NCBI GenBank assembly: GCA_964408435.1
Contig: CAYOZL010000024.1
Location: 1 to 32,033, forward strand
Length of the DNA stretch: 32,033 bases
Source of the DNA: CAYOZL01 sp964408435
GTDB taxonomy: Bacteria > Bdellovibrionota_C > UBA2361 > SZUA-149 > CAYOZL01
Reading direction: 5' to 3'
A model generated the notes under the pieces. The model was not told the DNA's origin. It made no database searches and was given only the letters and a program-made list of their open reading frames with translations. Position numbers and translations under genes: made by a program. Below, in pieces: positions 31,209 to 32,033 of this stretch; within the stretch, counting starts at the first letter, position 1, and each line of letters begins with the position of its first letter.

Positions 31209-31751
31209 TTACTTACGAAGTGGGAAACCTAGTTTTTCTAATAAAAACTTTGCTTCTTCATTCGTATTTGCTGTTGTTACAAAAGTAGCATTAAAGCCAC
31301 GCGATTTATCACTTTCTATTTCTGGAAAAATGTTCTGCTCACTGATTCCAAAAGTATAATTACCTCTGCCATCAAAAGCTTTTTTAGGAATACCCCTAAA
31401 GTCTCTAACTCTTGGTAGTGCAACTGTAATTAGTCTATCAATAAACTCATACATTTTAGTATCTCTTAGAGTCACACTTGCACCAATTGCAACACCTTCT
31501 CTAAGCTTAAAATTTGCTATAGATTTTTTAGCTTTTCTTACTATTGCTTTCTGTCCAGCAATTCTAGTTAAATCTGCTAATACCTCATCAGCTATCTTAG
31601 AGTTTTGAACACCCTCTCTACCAAAGCCCGAATTAAGAACAACTTTAGTTATTTTTGGAACTTGGTGAGGATTTTTATATCCAAACTTTTCTTTTAACTG
31701 AGGAACTACCTCTTGCTGATACCTATCTTTAATTCTAGTCGTATTAGACAT
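31209..31751 (-). CDS. rplE: Large ribosomal subunit protein uL5
   Basis: L5 binds 5S rRNA and touches the P-site tRNA. The 180-residue protein has RYQQEVVPQLKEKFGYKN, ITKVVLNSGFGREGVQ, QKAIVRKAKKSIANFKLREG, FIDRLITVALPRVRDFRG and GNYTFGISEQNIFPEI. Normal length and position; its ATG starts 1 nt after the rplX stop. Confidence 0.98.
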   Translation of the reverse strand: MSNTTRIKDRYQQEVVPQLKEKFGYKNPHQVPKITKVVLNSGFGREGVQNSKIADEVLADLTRIAGQKAIVRKAKKSIANFKLREGVAIGASVTLRDTKMYEFIDRLITVALPRVRDFRGIPKKAFDGRGNYTFGISEQNIFPEIESDKSRGFNATFVTTANTNEEAKFLLEKLGFPLRK

Positions 31752-31752
31752 C

Positions 31753-32033
31753 TTAACTCTCTATTTGTTGAAATTCTTTACTCTCAGGGTTTATAAATCC
31801 TCTAACTTTTTTCCCGTCTTCTAACTTTTTATACTTTAGTCTTACAGGCTTTTTAATGTCTTCTGAGTAATACATTAAATTAGATAAATGAATCTGACCT
31901 TCTTTAGTAATAACTCCAGAAGTATCATCTGCTCTTACAGCTCTTTTGTGTTTCTTAATCATCTTTAAACCTTGAACTGTTGCTCTAGGTGAATCTTTAG
32001 AAACTTTAAGAATCTTTCCAGTTTGGCCTTTTA
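31753..32033 (-). CDS. rplX: Large ribosomal subunit protein uL24, 5' end outside the window
   Basis: The frame stays open from the methionine at 31962 to the window edge. The residues before it (KGQTGKILKVSKDSPRATVQ) are the conserved L24 KOW segment, so the true start lies beyond 32033. The visible part continues with KKHKRAVRADDTSGVITKEG, IHLSNLMYYSED and PVRLKYKKLEDGKKVRG. L24 is an early 50S assembly protein near the tunnel exit. Only the first few residues are missing. Confidence 0.96.
   Translation of the reverse strand, partial: KGQTGKILKVSKDSPRATVQGLKMIKKHKRAVRADDTSGVITKEGQIHLSNLMYYSEDIKKPVRLKYKKLEDGKKVRGFINPESKEFQQIES

Noticed and set aside
1..32033. Search for CRISPR arrays, transposases, phage genes, tRNA and rRNA
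   Set aside because: No regularly spaced direct repeats, transposase motifs or RNA-gene sequences were seen on reading; a covariance search was not possible.

Overview
The window is AT-rich bacterial chromosome with densely packed genes. No tRNA, rRNA, CRISPR array, transposase or phage gene was recognised. The right third (about 23.0-32.0 kb, all on the minus strand) is the 3' part of the spc/alpha ribosomal protein cluster. In transcription order it reads rplX (cut by the window end), rplE, rpsH, rplF, rplR, rpsE, rpmD, rplO, secY, adk, map, rpmJ, rpsM, rpsK, rpoA, rplQ, and then fabI only 3 nt later. The lack of rpsN between rplE and rpsH and of rpsD between rpsK and rpoA recalls the cyanobacterial arrangement. 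The presence of rpmD (L30) and a twin PilT-type ATPase cluster, with no photosynthesis genes, suggests a non-photosynthetic cyanobacterial relative (Vampirovibrionia/'Melainabacteria'-like). This placement is inference from gene order and was not tested by phylogeny.

Left region (1-8.3 kb). It holds a truncated Cys/Met-metabolism PLP enzyme, an unrecognised basic protein, a very Cys-rich protein of a type I associate with CPR/Patescibacteria genomes, FolE2 (GTP cyclohydrolase for folate/queuosine), two small divergent single-span membrane proteins, a HelD-like UvrD-family helicase and a small unrecognised basic protein. Three copies of a short sequence that reads LDxRLxLDN-stop on the minus strand lie at 1125, 2395 and 4186. 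In the third copy it forms the real C-terminus of FolE2. Two of the copies are followed by a homologous hairpin, which at 4106-4171 contains a perfect 18-bp inverted repeat.

Middle region (8.3-16.1 kb). An NfeD-like membrane protein and a flotillin form a membrane-microdomain pair. They are followed by a 501-residue protein with an HExxH motif and a secreted SH3-like protein on the minus strand. Next is a tight plus-strand operon: chorismate-binding synthase (TrpE/PabB type), its glutamine amidotransferase subunit, QueC and QueE. QueC and QueE, with FolE2 10 kb away, supply three of the four steps from GTP to preQ0; queD is not in the window.

Pilus region (16.1-22.1 kb). Four coupled minus-strand genes encode PilT, a second PilT/PilU-like ATPase, a protein with a possible degenerate PilT-N-like domain plus a receiver-like domain, and a HEAT-repeat protein. 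A divergent gene encodes a zinc-ribbon/acidic protein. A YpfJ-type membrane zinc metallopeptidase lies between this block and fabI.

The best candidates for undescribed biology are the repeated C-terminal tail with its hairpin, the Cys-rich protein, the four-gene pilT module with its accessory proteins, and the 501-residue putative zincin.
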